Below are positions 42,205 to 49,676 of a stretch of DNA of 64,000 nucleotides, piece after piece. The notes under the pieces were generated by a model. It was not told the origin of the DNA. It saw only the letters and a program-made list of their open reading frames with translations, and did no database searches. The position numbers and the translations under genes are program-made. This stretch comes from Clostridiales bacterium. Its GTDB lineage: Bacteria > Bacillota > Clostridia > Christensenellales > CAG-314. Numbering within the stretch: position 1 is the first letter of the stretch; each line of letters begins with the position of its first letter. The stretch is from NCBI GenBank assembly GCA_022508375.1, contig JAFLVJ010000002.1, positions 40,323-104,322 on the forward strand, read 5' to 3'.

Positions 42205-43833
42205 ATGTTGCAAAAAATAACAGGACCGTGTTTCAGAAACATGGTCAAATACGGTCTGAGCAATCTGGAAAAATATTGCGAATTGGTCAACGACCTTAAC
42301 GTTTTTCCCGTGCCCGACGGCGATACGGGTACAAACATGGTCATGACGATAAAAAACGCCCTGCCCGCACTGGATACCGCAAGCGACGCGTTGTCGAAGG
42401 TTGCGCAAAGCTTTGCAAGCGCGACGGTATTTGGCGCGAGAGGCAACTCGGGCGTAATTGTGTCGCAGTTTTTCAAGGGATTGGCGGACGGTTTTACAAT
42501 GGAAGACGCCGACCCCGTTGAGTTTTCACGCGCAATAGATAACGGATATCAATACGCCTACGCGGCAGTTGCCAAGCCTGTTGAAGGTACTATACTTACC
42601 GTCATCAAGGACGGCGCTGCGGCAATTAAGGACAAACTGTCGCAAATTACTGCCATTGACGAAGCTGTATCGGCATTTATCAGTCAGGCGAAGATATCTC
42701 TTGAAAATACACCCAATCTGCTACCCATACTTAAAAAAGCCGGCGTTATCGACAGCGGCGGCGCAGGGTTAGTGTATTTCTTCGAGGGTATTGCACTGTT
42801 TCTCAACGGCGAACCGCTACCGTCAACGCAGTATGCTCCTACGGAAAACGCTCACTACGTTGATTACAGCGCATTTAACAGATACAGCAACTTCGAATAC
42901 GGCTACTGCACCGAGGCAATATTGCAATTGACCGTTGACGAGGCGGAGTTCCGCTACGACGACTTTTGCCGTCGCTTACAAAAACTTGGCGACTCGATAG
43001 TAACGTCCTACGAATCGGACAAGATTAAATTGCACATTCACAGCCACACTCCCGAAAAGGTGCTGGCATTTTGCCACAGATACGGCGAGTTTTTGGCTCT
43101 TAAGATTGAAAACATGTCGGTGCAACACACGCAGACCACTCAAAAGAAATACCTATGCTCCAAAAACCAGGAAGACGGCGTGTTCGCCCTCGTTGCGGTT
43201 GCGCCAAACGGCTTGCTGCAAGCCATGCTTTCGGACATGGGCGCAGACGTCGTGATACTAAGCGCGGAAGCGCCTTCCTCACAGGATTTCATTGAGGCGT
43301 TCGAGCATCTTTCCGCCAAGGAAATATTGGTGTTTCCCAACAGCTCCAACTCAATCATGAGCGCTGAGCAAGCGGGAAACTTGTACGACAAGGCGCACGT
43401 TACCGTCATCAACTGCCGTTCCATTGCCGAGTGTTACTCCGCAATGGCGGTGATAGAGTTCGGCGAATCGGACGTTCAAGCCGTAGTAGATATAGTAAAC
43501 GAAACAATAAGCAATATCTACCAGGTTGCAATAACTCGCGCTACCAAAAACACACGATTCGGAGCACAAAACATTGTAAAAGACGAATATTTTTCACTGG
43601 CAGGTAAGGACGTATTGATGACGGGAAGTAGCTTCGAAACGGTAAGCCTTGACACGGTAAAGATTGTTGCCCAAGATAAGGACTGTAGCGTTATCAACCT
43701 GTTTTACGGCAAAAATATATCCGAATCGCGTGCCGAAAAGCTTGCCGAGCAAATACGCGACGTTTGCGACGCCGAGGTGTGCCTTATTGCCACACAGGAC
43801 GACATATACGACTTGATTGCGTCCTTCGAGTAA
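42205..43833 (+). CDS. fakA: Fatty acid kinase catalytic subunit FakA (DAK2-domain protein)
   Basis: A 542-residue DAK2/YloV family protein. The N-terminal DhaL-like domain has LNVFPVPDGDTGTNMVMTIKNAL (ATP/Mg-binding DxDxxxxN) and GARGNSGVIVSQFFKGLAD; a central domain has DSGGAGLVYFFEGIALFL, and the C-terminal DegV-like region ends KLAEQIRDVCDAEVCLIATQDDIYDLIASFE. FakA phosphorylates fatty acids bound to FakB, producing acyl-phosphate for PlsX/PlsY or for regulation. GAGG precedes ATG 42205. Gene order fakB-fakA-hydrolase suggests one operon. Confidence 0.93.
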   Translation: MLQKITGPCFRNMVKYGLSNLEKYCELVNDLNVFPVPDGDTGTNMVMTIKNALPALDTASDALSKVAQSFASATVFGARGNSGVIVSQFFKGLADGFTMEDADPVEFSRAIDNGYQYAYAAVAKPVEGTILTVIKDGAAAIKDKLSQITAIDEAVSAFISQAKISLENTPNLLPILKKAGVIDSGGAGLVYFFEGIALFLNGEPLPSTQYAPTENAHYVDYSAFNRYSNFEYGYCTEAILQLTVDEAEFRYDDFCRRLQKLGDSIVTSYESDKIKLHIHSHTPEKVLAFCHRYGEFLALKIENMSVQHTQTTQKKYLCSKNQEDGVFALVAVAPNGLLQAMLSDMGADVVILSAEAPSSQDFIEAFEHLSAKEILVFPNSSNSIMSAEQAGNLYDKAHVTVINCRSIAECYSAMAVIEFGESDVQAVVDIVNETISNIYQVAITRATKNTRFGAQNIVKDEYFSLAGKDVLMTGSSFETVSLDTVKIVAQDKDCSVINLFYGKNISESRAEKLAEQIRDVCDAEVCLIATQDDIYDLIASFE

Positions 43834-43858
43834 CCGTTCATGACAAAGGGAAACAAAT

Positions 43859-44836
43859 ATGACAATTACACTACTTAGCGCGGTAAATATATACGCATTG
43901 ATAGGCGGTATAGTGGGCGGACTGCTTGTGTTGGGAATAGCCTCATGGCCCATTTCCAACCTTATAGCCTCCAAGTACGTATATCTCCACCACCTCAAGC
44001 GAGGCTCCAATGACAACTGGAGCAGAGGACGCGCGTCCTGCGACGACGCGAACATACTGGCGATGTACGCTGCGGGCATGGCTTGGCACGACGCCAACGT
44101 CAGCTGCAAAACCGACGTACATATTACCAACAATGGCTTGAACCTGTACGGCGAATACTACGACCTTGGAAACGACAAGTGCGTGATGATCATGTCCGGC
44201 AGGACGGAAAGCCTTGAGTACGGCTACTACTTCGCAATTCCCTACGCTAAGGTAGGCTACAACGTATTGGTGGTAGATCCGCGCGCTCACGGACTTAGCG
44301 ACGGCGAATACAACACCATAGGCTTTGAAGAAAGCAAGGACGCGTTGGCATGGACGGCTTACATACACGACAATTTCGGTATTAACTCCATAATATTGCA
44401 TGGAATATGTATCGGCTCAGCAGGCGCGCTGTACGCGCTGACCTCAAACGACTGTCCCGACTACGTTAAAGGCATGGTTGCGGAAGGCATGTTCGCCAAC
44501 TTCGGCGAATCGATGAAAGAACACCTGATTGAAAAGAAAAAGCCCGTGTTTATGTTAAACGACATGATAGACTTATGGATGAAACACTACACGGGACACT
44601 CCATGAAATTCGGTCCCATTGACGTAATCGACAAATTAAATAAACCCTTGCTTATGCTACACAGCAAGGAGGACTTATACTCCTTACCCGCCCTTGCGCA
44701 AAAGTTATACGACAAGGCAGGTGGCGAACACAAGGAAATAGTATGGTTCGATCACGGCAGGCACAGCATGCTACGCATTACCGACACCGCTAAATACGAC
44801 GAAACAATAGCGCAATTCGTAACAAAAAACTTTTAA
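43859..44836 (+). CDS. Membrane-anchored alpha/beta hydrolase with a cysteine nucleophile elbow
   Basis: A 325-residue alpha/beta hydrolase with an N-terminal transmembrane segment (residues about 12-33). The fold is clear: GLNLYGEYYDLGNDKCVMIMSGRTESLEYGYYF, NVLVVDPRAHGLSDGEYNTIGFEESKD, then the elbow SIILHGICIGSAGAL and the C-terminal HSKEDLYSLPALAQKLYDKAGGEHKEIVWFDHGRHS (Asp and His). The nucleophile position in G-x-N-x-G reads GICIG, cysteine instead of serine, as in dienelactone hydrolases. Following fakB-fakA by 25 nt, it may act on an acyl ester or thioester, but this is inference. Confidence 0.82.
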   Translation: MTITLLSAVNIYALIGGIVGGLLVLGIASWPISNLIASKYVYLHHLKRGSNDNWSRGRASCDDANILAMYAAGMAWHDANVSCKTDVHITNNGLNLYGEYYDLGNDKCVMIMSGRTESLEYGYYFAIPYAKVGYNVLVVDPRAHGLSDGEYNTIGFEESKDALAWTAYIHDNFGINSIILHGICIGSAGALYALTSNDCPDYVKGMVAEGMFANFGESMKEHLIEKKKPVFMLNDMIDLWMKHYTGHSMKFGPIDVIDKLNKPLLMLHSKEDLYSLPALAQKLYDKAGGEHKEIVWFDHGRHSMLRITDTAKYDETIAQFVTKNF

Positions 44837-44847
44837 TTTACAACAAC

Positions 44848-44885
44848 AATGCCGAATAGCAACTTCGCTATTCGGCATTATTTTA
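44848..44885 (+). terminator. Terminator of the fakB-fakA-hydrolase operon
   Basis: AATGCCGAATAGC / GCTATTCGGCATT, 13-bp stem, six-base loop, followed by ATTTTA. Confidence 0.85.
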
Positions 44886-44949
44886 TTTACAATTAAGTTG
44901 TTTATAAATATCTGTTTAATGAGTGGCAGTTGAATTAACAACGTCAGTA

Positions 44950-45363
44950 TCAATAATAGTATCCCGACATCAGTTCGCCCAATGCAATACCGTACACCAC
45001 TACAAATATTATGTAGCTGATAATGGAAACAACCATAGCAACAATGGACATGATAAGTCCAATCCTGAAGTGACGGTAAGCAACGTCTGTTTTAGCTTTT
45101 CTGCCGAGGCAGCACAACACGATACCGGGAATACCCAGTTCGAATCCAAGCAAAAACGGAATCCAGCTCGTAGCGATTGCCACAATACTTATAATCCAAC
45201 CGACCTTGGACAATATAGACCAAACTCTGGCGGGTTTTTTCTCAACAATCTCGGAAGTTTCGCCTATAGTAAACGGGTCTTCGTTGACTGTTTGCTCTGC
45301 TCCGCAAGCGGGACAGTAACGTGAGCCTTGACTAAGTTCTCTACCGCAATATTTGCAATACAT
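44950..45363 (-). CDS. Zinc-ribbon, two-helix membrane protein (tandem copy 2)
   Basis: A 137-residue protein: N-terminal zinc ribbon MYCKYCGRELSQGSRYCPACGAEQT, an acidic-to-neutral linker, then membrane segments WIISIVAIATSWIPFLLGFELGIPGIVLCCLGRKAKTD and FRIGLIMSIVAMVVSIISYIIFVVVYGIAL. It is a close paralogue of the next gene upstream (45443): both share RVWSILSKVG-like, ATSW(V/I)PF and GIPGIVL.CLGRKAKT blocks, so they arose by tandem duplication. AGGAGG precedes its ATG. It lies downstream in the same direction as the LRAT-like gene. Function unknown. Confidence 0.72.
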   Translation of the reverse strand: MYCKYCGRELSQGSRYCPACGAEQTVNEDPFTIGETSEIVEKKPARVWSILSKVGWIISIVAIATSWIPFLLGFELGIPGIVLCCLGRKAKTDVAYRHFRIGLIMSIVAMVVSIISYIIFVVVYGIALGELMSGYYY

Positions 45364-45442
45364 AAATATACCTCCTTGATATAATCAATTAGTTTGTTGA
45401 CGATTATTGTATAAATATTAATAGCCCTATATTAAATATCAG

Positions 45443-45835
45443 CTACGCCGACATAAGTACTGCCATAACCACGATGTAGATAACGACGGAAATTACGATA
45501 CCGGCAATGGACAGTTTAAGACCCAGTCTGTAGTTGCTTTCGGCAACTTCCGTTTTAGCTTTTCTGCCGAGGCAGGACAGCACGATGCCGGGGATACCCA
45601 GTACCATCCCCCAAAAGAAAGGCACCCAACTGGTAGCGATTGATACTATACTCAATATTTTACCAACCTTGGACAATATCGACCAAACCTTAGCCGGCTG
45701 CGGTTCCACTACTTCGGACGTTGCGCCAATGGTTGTCGTTTCTTCATTGTTTGCCTGAGAAGTTTGCTCCGCTCCGCAAGCGGGACAGTAACGTTCGTCA
45801 GAGGCTAGTTCTCTACCGCAATATTTGCAATACAT
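45443..45835 (-). CDS. Zinc-ribbon, two-helix membrane protein (tandem copy 1)
   Basis: A 130-residue paralogue of the protein encoded at 44950. The zinc ribbon MYCKYCGRELASDERYCPACGAEQTS is followed by a polar linker and a membrane domain (KILSIVSIATSWVPFFWGMVLGIPGIVLSCLGRKAKTEVAESNYRLGLKLSIAGIVISVVIYIVVM). AAAGGAG precedes the ATG. Only 20 bp separate it from the LRAT-like gene upstream, so the two are probably co-transcribed. Function unknown. Confidence 0.72.
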   Translation of the reverse strand: MYCKYCGRELASDERYCPACGAEQTSQANNEETTTIGATSEVVEPQPAKVWSILSKVGKILSIVSIATSWVPFFWGMVLGIPGIVLSCLGRKAKTEVAESNYRLGLKLSIAGIVISVVIYIVVMAVLMSA

Positions 45836-45855
45836 AGTGTTTATCTCCTTTTTTA

Positions 45856-46272
45856 TTATTTTTTCAACATTTTATCTACGTCGCTGTACATGTTGTCAAT
45901 TTGCGTGGAGCTGGCTACGCCGAACACGCAAAAGTTAGCGAAGTGCTCGCAGTTGTTGTACAGCAGGTGATAACCGCCTTCGCCCACCTTGGATAACGCC
46001 GTTGCAACAATTTCGTCGTCGCTACGTTTGCGTTTGCGCTCCTTGCGGTCGTAAACATATACCTCGATGAAGGTAGCCTCCCCGCAAAAATCCGCAATTG
46101 GCGAGCGTAATACCTTGATTTCATCCCAACTGCCATACACCTCGTTAGGCATGCCGAACTGCACAACCTCGTCGTTGCCGATGTAGATGCCGTGGTGATA
46201 GTAATTGGGAGTTTGCACGCGTATATGCGCGCCCGCGTACAAATCCACTAGTTGCCAGTGTGTTTTTTTCAT
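45856..46272 (-). CDS. LRAT/NlpC-P60-like domain protein
   Basis: A 138-residue single-domain protein of the lecithin:retinol acyltransferase (LRAT)-like, permuted NlpC/P60 thiol family. The fold is seen in LYAGAHIRVQTPNYYHHGIYIGNDEVVQFG (catalytic His region) and the signature YHLLYNNCEHFANFCVFG with the nucleophile Cys in NCEHF. Such proteins transfer acyl groups or cleave amides on lipids. There is no signal peptide. The ribosome binding site is weak. It leads the unit with the two zinc-ribbon membrane proteins. Substrate unknown; a link to the nearby acyl-lipid cluster is only suggested by position. Confidence 0.8.
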   Translation of the reverse strand: MKKTHWQLVDLYAGAHIRVQTPNYYHHGIYIGNDEVVQFGMPNEVYGSWDEIKVLRSPIADFCGEATFIEVYVYDRKERKRKRSDDEIVATALSKVGEGGYHLLYNNCEHFANFCVFGVASSTQIDNMYSDVDKMLKK

Positions 46273-46315
46273 TATTAAAAACTTTTGCCCTCTCAGATAT
46301 CTAACTTGTTTGAAA

Positions 46316-46345
46316 GCACAGTCGCATGAAACATGCTTTCAATTC
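46316..46345. repeat. Short inverted repeat beside family 1 copy d
   Basis: TTTGAAAGCA and TGCTTTCAA form a hairpin containing an internal GTCGC/ATGAAAC section. The sequence GTTTGAAAG.ACAGTCGC recurs at 46362 as the left arm of the larger repeat, so this may be a partial copy of the same element. Confidence 0.5.
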
Positions 46346-46361
46346 GTTTAGTCGAATTATT

Positions 46362-46537
46362 TGTTTGAAAGTACAGTCGCGTGAGAGGCGTGCAACTGGT
46401 GGCAGATGACCGATAGGAGTGTACTTAGCGTACACGACTGAGGCAGATGACACCACGCGATTTCTACGAAATACGCTGGGGGTCGAGCTTTGCTCTCACC
46501 GCGTAGCGCGCATATCACGATGAATGTGCTTTCAAAC
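46362..46537. repeat. Interspersed structured repeat, family 1, copy d (long variant)
   Basis: Ends GTTTGAAAGTACA and GTGCTTTCAAAC are complementary. The core GATAGGAGTGTACTTAGCGT continues ACACGACTGAGG, with a perfect GTGTAC-TTAGC-GTACAC hairpin. GGCAGATGAC occurs on both sides of the core. The right arm includes the stop codon of the ACP gene (46532). Confidence 0.72.
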
Positions 46538-46780
46538 CACCCTTTCGTAAATGTAATCCACTACATCGTTAACGGTTGTAAACGTGTTATAACTGACGTC
46601 GTGCATATCTACGCCAAAGGTGCGCTCGATGGCAATAACCATGTATATAAGCGCTACCGAATTGACTCCCAAGTCCAATCGGATGTTGGAGTTACCGTCC
46701 AACATATCTGCATCTACACCGTTGTGAACGACTAGCTTGAATATGTCTTTAAGTTTTTCTGTAATTTGTTCTTTCGTCAT
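46532..46780 (-). CDS. Acyl carrier protein (standalone)
   Basis: An 82-residue carrier protein. The phosphopantetheine site is LDLGVNSVALIYMVIAIERTFGV with Ser41; it differs from the fatty acid synthase LGADSLD type and resembles the carriers of secondary or envelope acylation systems. The helical pattern ITEKLKDIFKLVV...VNDVVDYIYERVV is normal for ACPs. Its ATG overlaps the stop of the AMP-ligase gene by one base (TAATG), so translation is coupled and it is the last gene of the five-gene operon. It should carry the acyl chain made by one of the ligases. Confidence 0.85.
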   Translation of the reverse strand: MTKEQITEKLKDIFKLVVHNGVDADMLDGNSNIRLDLGVNSVALIYMVIAIERTFGVDMHDVSYNTFTTVNDVVDYIYERVV

Positions 46781-48330
46781 TAGTACATTTTCCTAGGTCT
46801 GATAATTTTCATGCTTGGGCTGCGGTCGAAGTCCTTATCGCGAATGACAACCTCCGCTACCCGTTCGTAGTCGAGTAATGTTTCGTTTACCCTATCCACC
46901 GCCGACTTAACGTAGTCGTACAGTTTGTCCTGTTCGATACCAAGCGCCTTGACAACGCTTTGTCTTAGTACCACTTCCAACTTCAAGATGGTTGCGCCGA
47001 GGCTGTTTTTGCTTTCGTACACCAACGCGTCCTGAATAAAGTTGAGTTCGCAAATCTTGCTTTCGATGTAGGCGGGCGAAACGTTTTCGCCGTTGGGCAG
47101 TACGATTACGTCCTTGAGTCTGCCGATAATATACAGATAGTTGTCCTCGTCGAAACGGGCAAGGTCGCCTGTCTTGAACCAACCGTCTTCGAATGCGGCT
47201 GCGTTTTCCTCCGGCTCGGCGTAGTAACACTTCATTTGGTTGCGCCCCTTAAGCCACAGCTCGCCGTTGACAATCTTGGCTTCCTGTTCGGGATACAGCA
47301 TACCGACGGATTCTGGCTTACGGTCGCCGATGACGTTTCCGCTTACCATATTGGCGAATTCCGTCAAGCCGTAACCTGCGCCGAACACTACGCCCAGCTT
47401 GAAAAACTCGGTAATAAGATAGGGTGGAACGTTTGCCGCACCACAAATTATCATATCCAGTTTGCCGCCCAAAAATCCCATTCCGTACGCCTTGGCAAGG
47501 TTCAAAAACAGTTCCGCAAGGGCGGGCACTATTACCAGACAGTCGGGTTTGTACTTTTGCAAATCGTCAAACATTTGACGTTTGTCGTTGTTGAAATATA
47601 TTACGCTACCAGTGTAAAGACTTGTGAGCAGATTGCGAATAAAGCCGAAAACGTGGGTGAGCGGTATCAGACAGTAGTAGGTCCTGCCGAACAGTCTTTT
47701 CATAGCGTAACAGCCGTTAAGCGTTCCCGCCATCAGCGCCGTATGGGAAAGTACTGCGCCTTTGCTTCTGCCCGTGGTGCCGCCCGTCATGATTATACAG
47801 GCGTCGTCGTCTGCTTTTAAGTCACTGCACAGCAATCCCGCTTGAGCGGTAACCTTGGCTGCGTAAAATGAGGAAATGGCTATTGTAGGTAAAGCCGTTG
47901 CCGTCTGTATCAAGGACATCTTGCCCTGTAATCCGTCTTCATATACTACCGCAGTCAGGTCGTATTTCTTCGAGCAACCGAACAGCGTCTTTTCATCCAG
48001 ATGCGCCGGTAGCAACGTCGCAACGCAACCGTATGCCATTATTCCCAACGCCGATACAGCAAAGCTGTAGTTGTTGTTGCATATGAGTCCGACGTTTGTA
48101 CGGCGCTCGATACCGCTAGACGCAAGCACGCTTGCAACCTTTAATACGTCGCCGTAAAGCTCGTTGAAACCGGCAACCGTTCCGTCGGGTTTGCCGATAG
48201 CGTTGGTGTCGCCGTATTTGTGAATAAAATCCAAAAATTCCACTATGGTGGTGACGTCAACTATACGTTCAAACGTTTCGTTATCCGTAAAATGTCTGAA
48301 ATCTTCTCTTGTAAACTTCACTGTTTTCAT
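46780..48330 (-). CDS. AMP-dependent acyl-ACP/acyl-CoA synthetase
   Basis: A 516-residue ANL-superfamily adenylating enzyme. Canonical core motifs are present: IIMTGGTTGRSKGAVLSHTAL (A3), GAGYGLTEFANMV (A5), FKTGDLARFDEDNYLYIIGRLKDVIVLPNGENVSP (A7-A8), and the C-terminal lysine segment FDRSPSMKIIRPRKMY (A10). It should activate a fatty or other carboxylic acid and load it on the ACP encoded immediately after it. Its start overlaps the upstream acyltransferase stop (ATGA). Substrate chain is not predictable from sequence alone. Confidence 0.87.
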   Translation of the reverse strand: MKTVKFTREDFRHFTDNETFERIVDVTTIVEFLDFIHKYGDTNAIGKPDGTVAGFNELYGDVLKVASVLASSGIERRTNVGLICNNNYSFAVSALGIMAYGCVATLLPAHLDEKTLFGCSKKYDLTAVVYEDGLQGKMSLIQTATALPTIAISSFYAAKVTAQAGLLCSDLKADDDACIIMTGGTTGRSKGAVLSHTALMAGTLNGCYAMKRLFGRTYYCLIPLTHVFGFIRNLLTSLYTGSVIYFNNDKRQMFDDLQKYKPDCLVIVPALAELFLNLAKAYGMGFLGGKLDMIICGAANVPPYLITEFFKLGVVFGAGYGLTEFANMVSGNVIGDRKPESVGMLYPEQEAKIVNGELWLKGRNQMKCYYAEPEENAAAFEDGWFKTGDLARFDEDNYLYIIGRLKDVIVLPNGENVSPAYIESKICELNFIQDALVYESKNSLGATILKLEVVLRQSVVKALGIEQDKLYDYVKSAVDRVNETLLDYERVAEVVIRDKDFDRSPSMKIIRPRKMY

Positions 48331-49010
48331 TTCTTGCCCCGTTCCTTAATTTGCTGATAAGCGCGCTCCAGTTGAAGCTCCCGCGCCTGAATTTCCTGTG
48401 TGAGGTTGTCCAGTTCGTCCATGGTGGGAAATTCCGACGAAATGTAGTCGCTGAGTTTTATCTTTTCACCGATGAGCACCACTTGACGGCGCCATTTGTC
48501 GGTGCGCTTTACTATGTAGGCGGGGACGATATCCGCACCGCTCATTGCAGCCATCAACGCTATGCCCGACTTGAACGCCTTCATGGAATCGCCGGTTTCC
48601 AATCCACCTTCGGGGAAAACGCCCACAACGTGTCCGCGGTACAGTTGCTCCTCGACCTTTTTGAAGGTTTCGATGGATACGTTTTCGCGATTTATGGGAA
48701 TCATGCCTATCTTGCTGAAAAACTTGCCGTGCTTTAGCTTGAACAACTCCTCCATGGCGACGAAGGTAACCCTGCGCTCCCAAAAGGCGTTGACAACTAT
48801 AACCGGATCGAGTAGCGACGCGTGGTTGGCGGCTATAAGGTACTTGCCCCTAAGCATACCGCGCATGCGCTTGCCCGTTGAGGTGACAAAGATACGCTTG
48901 AGCCTTGTGTACAACACGACGGGAAGCCCTGTAAACTTTACAAGGTCGTACAGCCACATACGCGGGTCGAAAAGACGAACAAGTAATGGCGCTCTGTCAT
49001 TTTTTTTCAT
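48327..49010 (-). CDS. PlsC-type 1-acylglycerol-3-phosphate acyltransferase (copy 2)
   Basis: A 227-residue acyltransferase of the PlsC/LPLAT family. Motif I is NHASLLDPV (His63, Asp68), motif III is GVFPEGGLETGDSM; IPINRENVSIETFKKV lies between. A hydrophobic N-terminal region suggests membrane association. Start at 49010 is chosen because the upstream ATG (49034) lacks a ribosome binding site, while GGAGG precedes 49010 at long spacing. It overlaps the previous acyltransferase gene by 14 nt. It probably transfers acyl groups from ACP or CoA to a glycerol-phosphate or related acceptor. Confidence 0.85.
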   Translation of the reverse strand: MKKNDRAPLLVRLFDPRMWLYDLVKFTGLPVVLYTRLKRIFVTSTGKRMRGMLRGKYLIAANHASLLDPVIVVNAFWERRVTFVAMEELFKLKHGKFFSKIGMIPINRENVSIETFKKVEEQLYRGHVVGVFPEGGLETGDSMKAFKSGIALMAAMSGADIVPAYIVKRTDKWRRQVVLIGEKIKLSDYISSEFPTMDELDNLTQEIQARELQLERAYQQIKERGKK

Positions 49011-49665
49011 CTTTCGTCTTTTCCTCCAGTACATTTTTCAGGTGTTTGATATAGGTTCGCACGTAATTGCACAGGTAATCGATGTTTTCTTTTTCCGACT
49101 TGGTACGGTCGTACAATTCGTCAAGATAAATCTTTTTGCCTATTATGATTCGCGCGCGGTCGCGTTTGGATTTCTTGGCTTTGCCGTAAACGCCGTTAGT
49201 ATATACGGGTATGATAGGTACGCCCGCCTCCAGCGCCATATACGCAAAGCTGGGCTTGAAGTCCAACATACCGTCGGTTTTTTCCTCCTCCTTGCCTATG
49301 CGCGCCTCGGGGAAAACCAATCCCACTTGCTTATTTTCCAGGCATTTGACCATTGTGGACATAAAGGAAAAGTCGTATGCGTCCCTATCCACGCGAATAG
49401 CGCCCATGTTCTTCATAAGACGGGACATGAATTTACCCTTTTGGTAAATAACCTCCGCCACAAGCGGACGGATACATCTACCCATAAAGGTGTACATAAT
49501 AAGCGGATAGTCGTAAACCGACGTGTGATTGGATACAATCAACGCGCCGCCCTTTATCCTGCGTTTTTGACAAGCGGGGTCCTCGTAGTAAACCTTCTTG
49601 CGGTAATATACGTACTCCATCGGCCAGCCTGTCAGCTTGATAAACCACAATATGAAACGGTTCAT
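48997..49665 (-). CDS. PlsC-type 1-acylglycerol-3-phosphate acyltransferase (copy 1)
   Basis: A 222-residue LPLAT-family protein. Motif I is SNHTSVYDYP (His47, Asp52), motif II IRVDRDAYDFSF, motif III GLVFPEARIGK where the usual EGTR reads EARI, and IPVYTNGVYGK is motif IV-like. An N-terminal hydrophobic segment FILWFIKLTGWPMEYVYY anchors it. ATG 49665 has AGGAG 7 nt upstream; longer in-frame starts are rejected. It lies 11 nt after the AMP-ligase/ACP gene and overlaps the second acyltransferase. The two acyltransferases are only distantly alike, so they probably serve successive acylations rather than being redundant. Confidence 0.85.
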   Translation of the reverse strand: MNRFILWFIKLTGWPMEYVYYRKKVYYEDPACQKRRIKGGALIVSNHTSVYDYPLIMYTFMGRCIRPLVAEVIYQKGKFMSRLMKNMGAIRVDRDAYDFSFMSTMVKCLENKQVGLVFPEARIGKEEEKTDGMLDFKPSFAYMALEAGVPIIPVYTNGVYGKAKKSKRDRARIIIGKKIYLDELYDRTKSEKENIDYLCNYVRTYIKHLKNVLEEKTKDEKK

Positions 49666-49676
49666 TCGATTTACTC

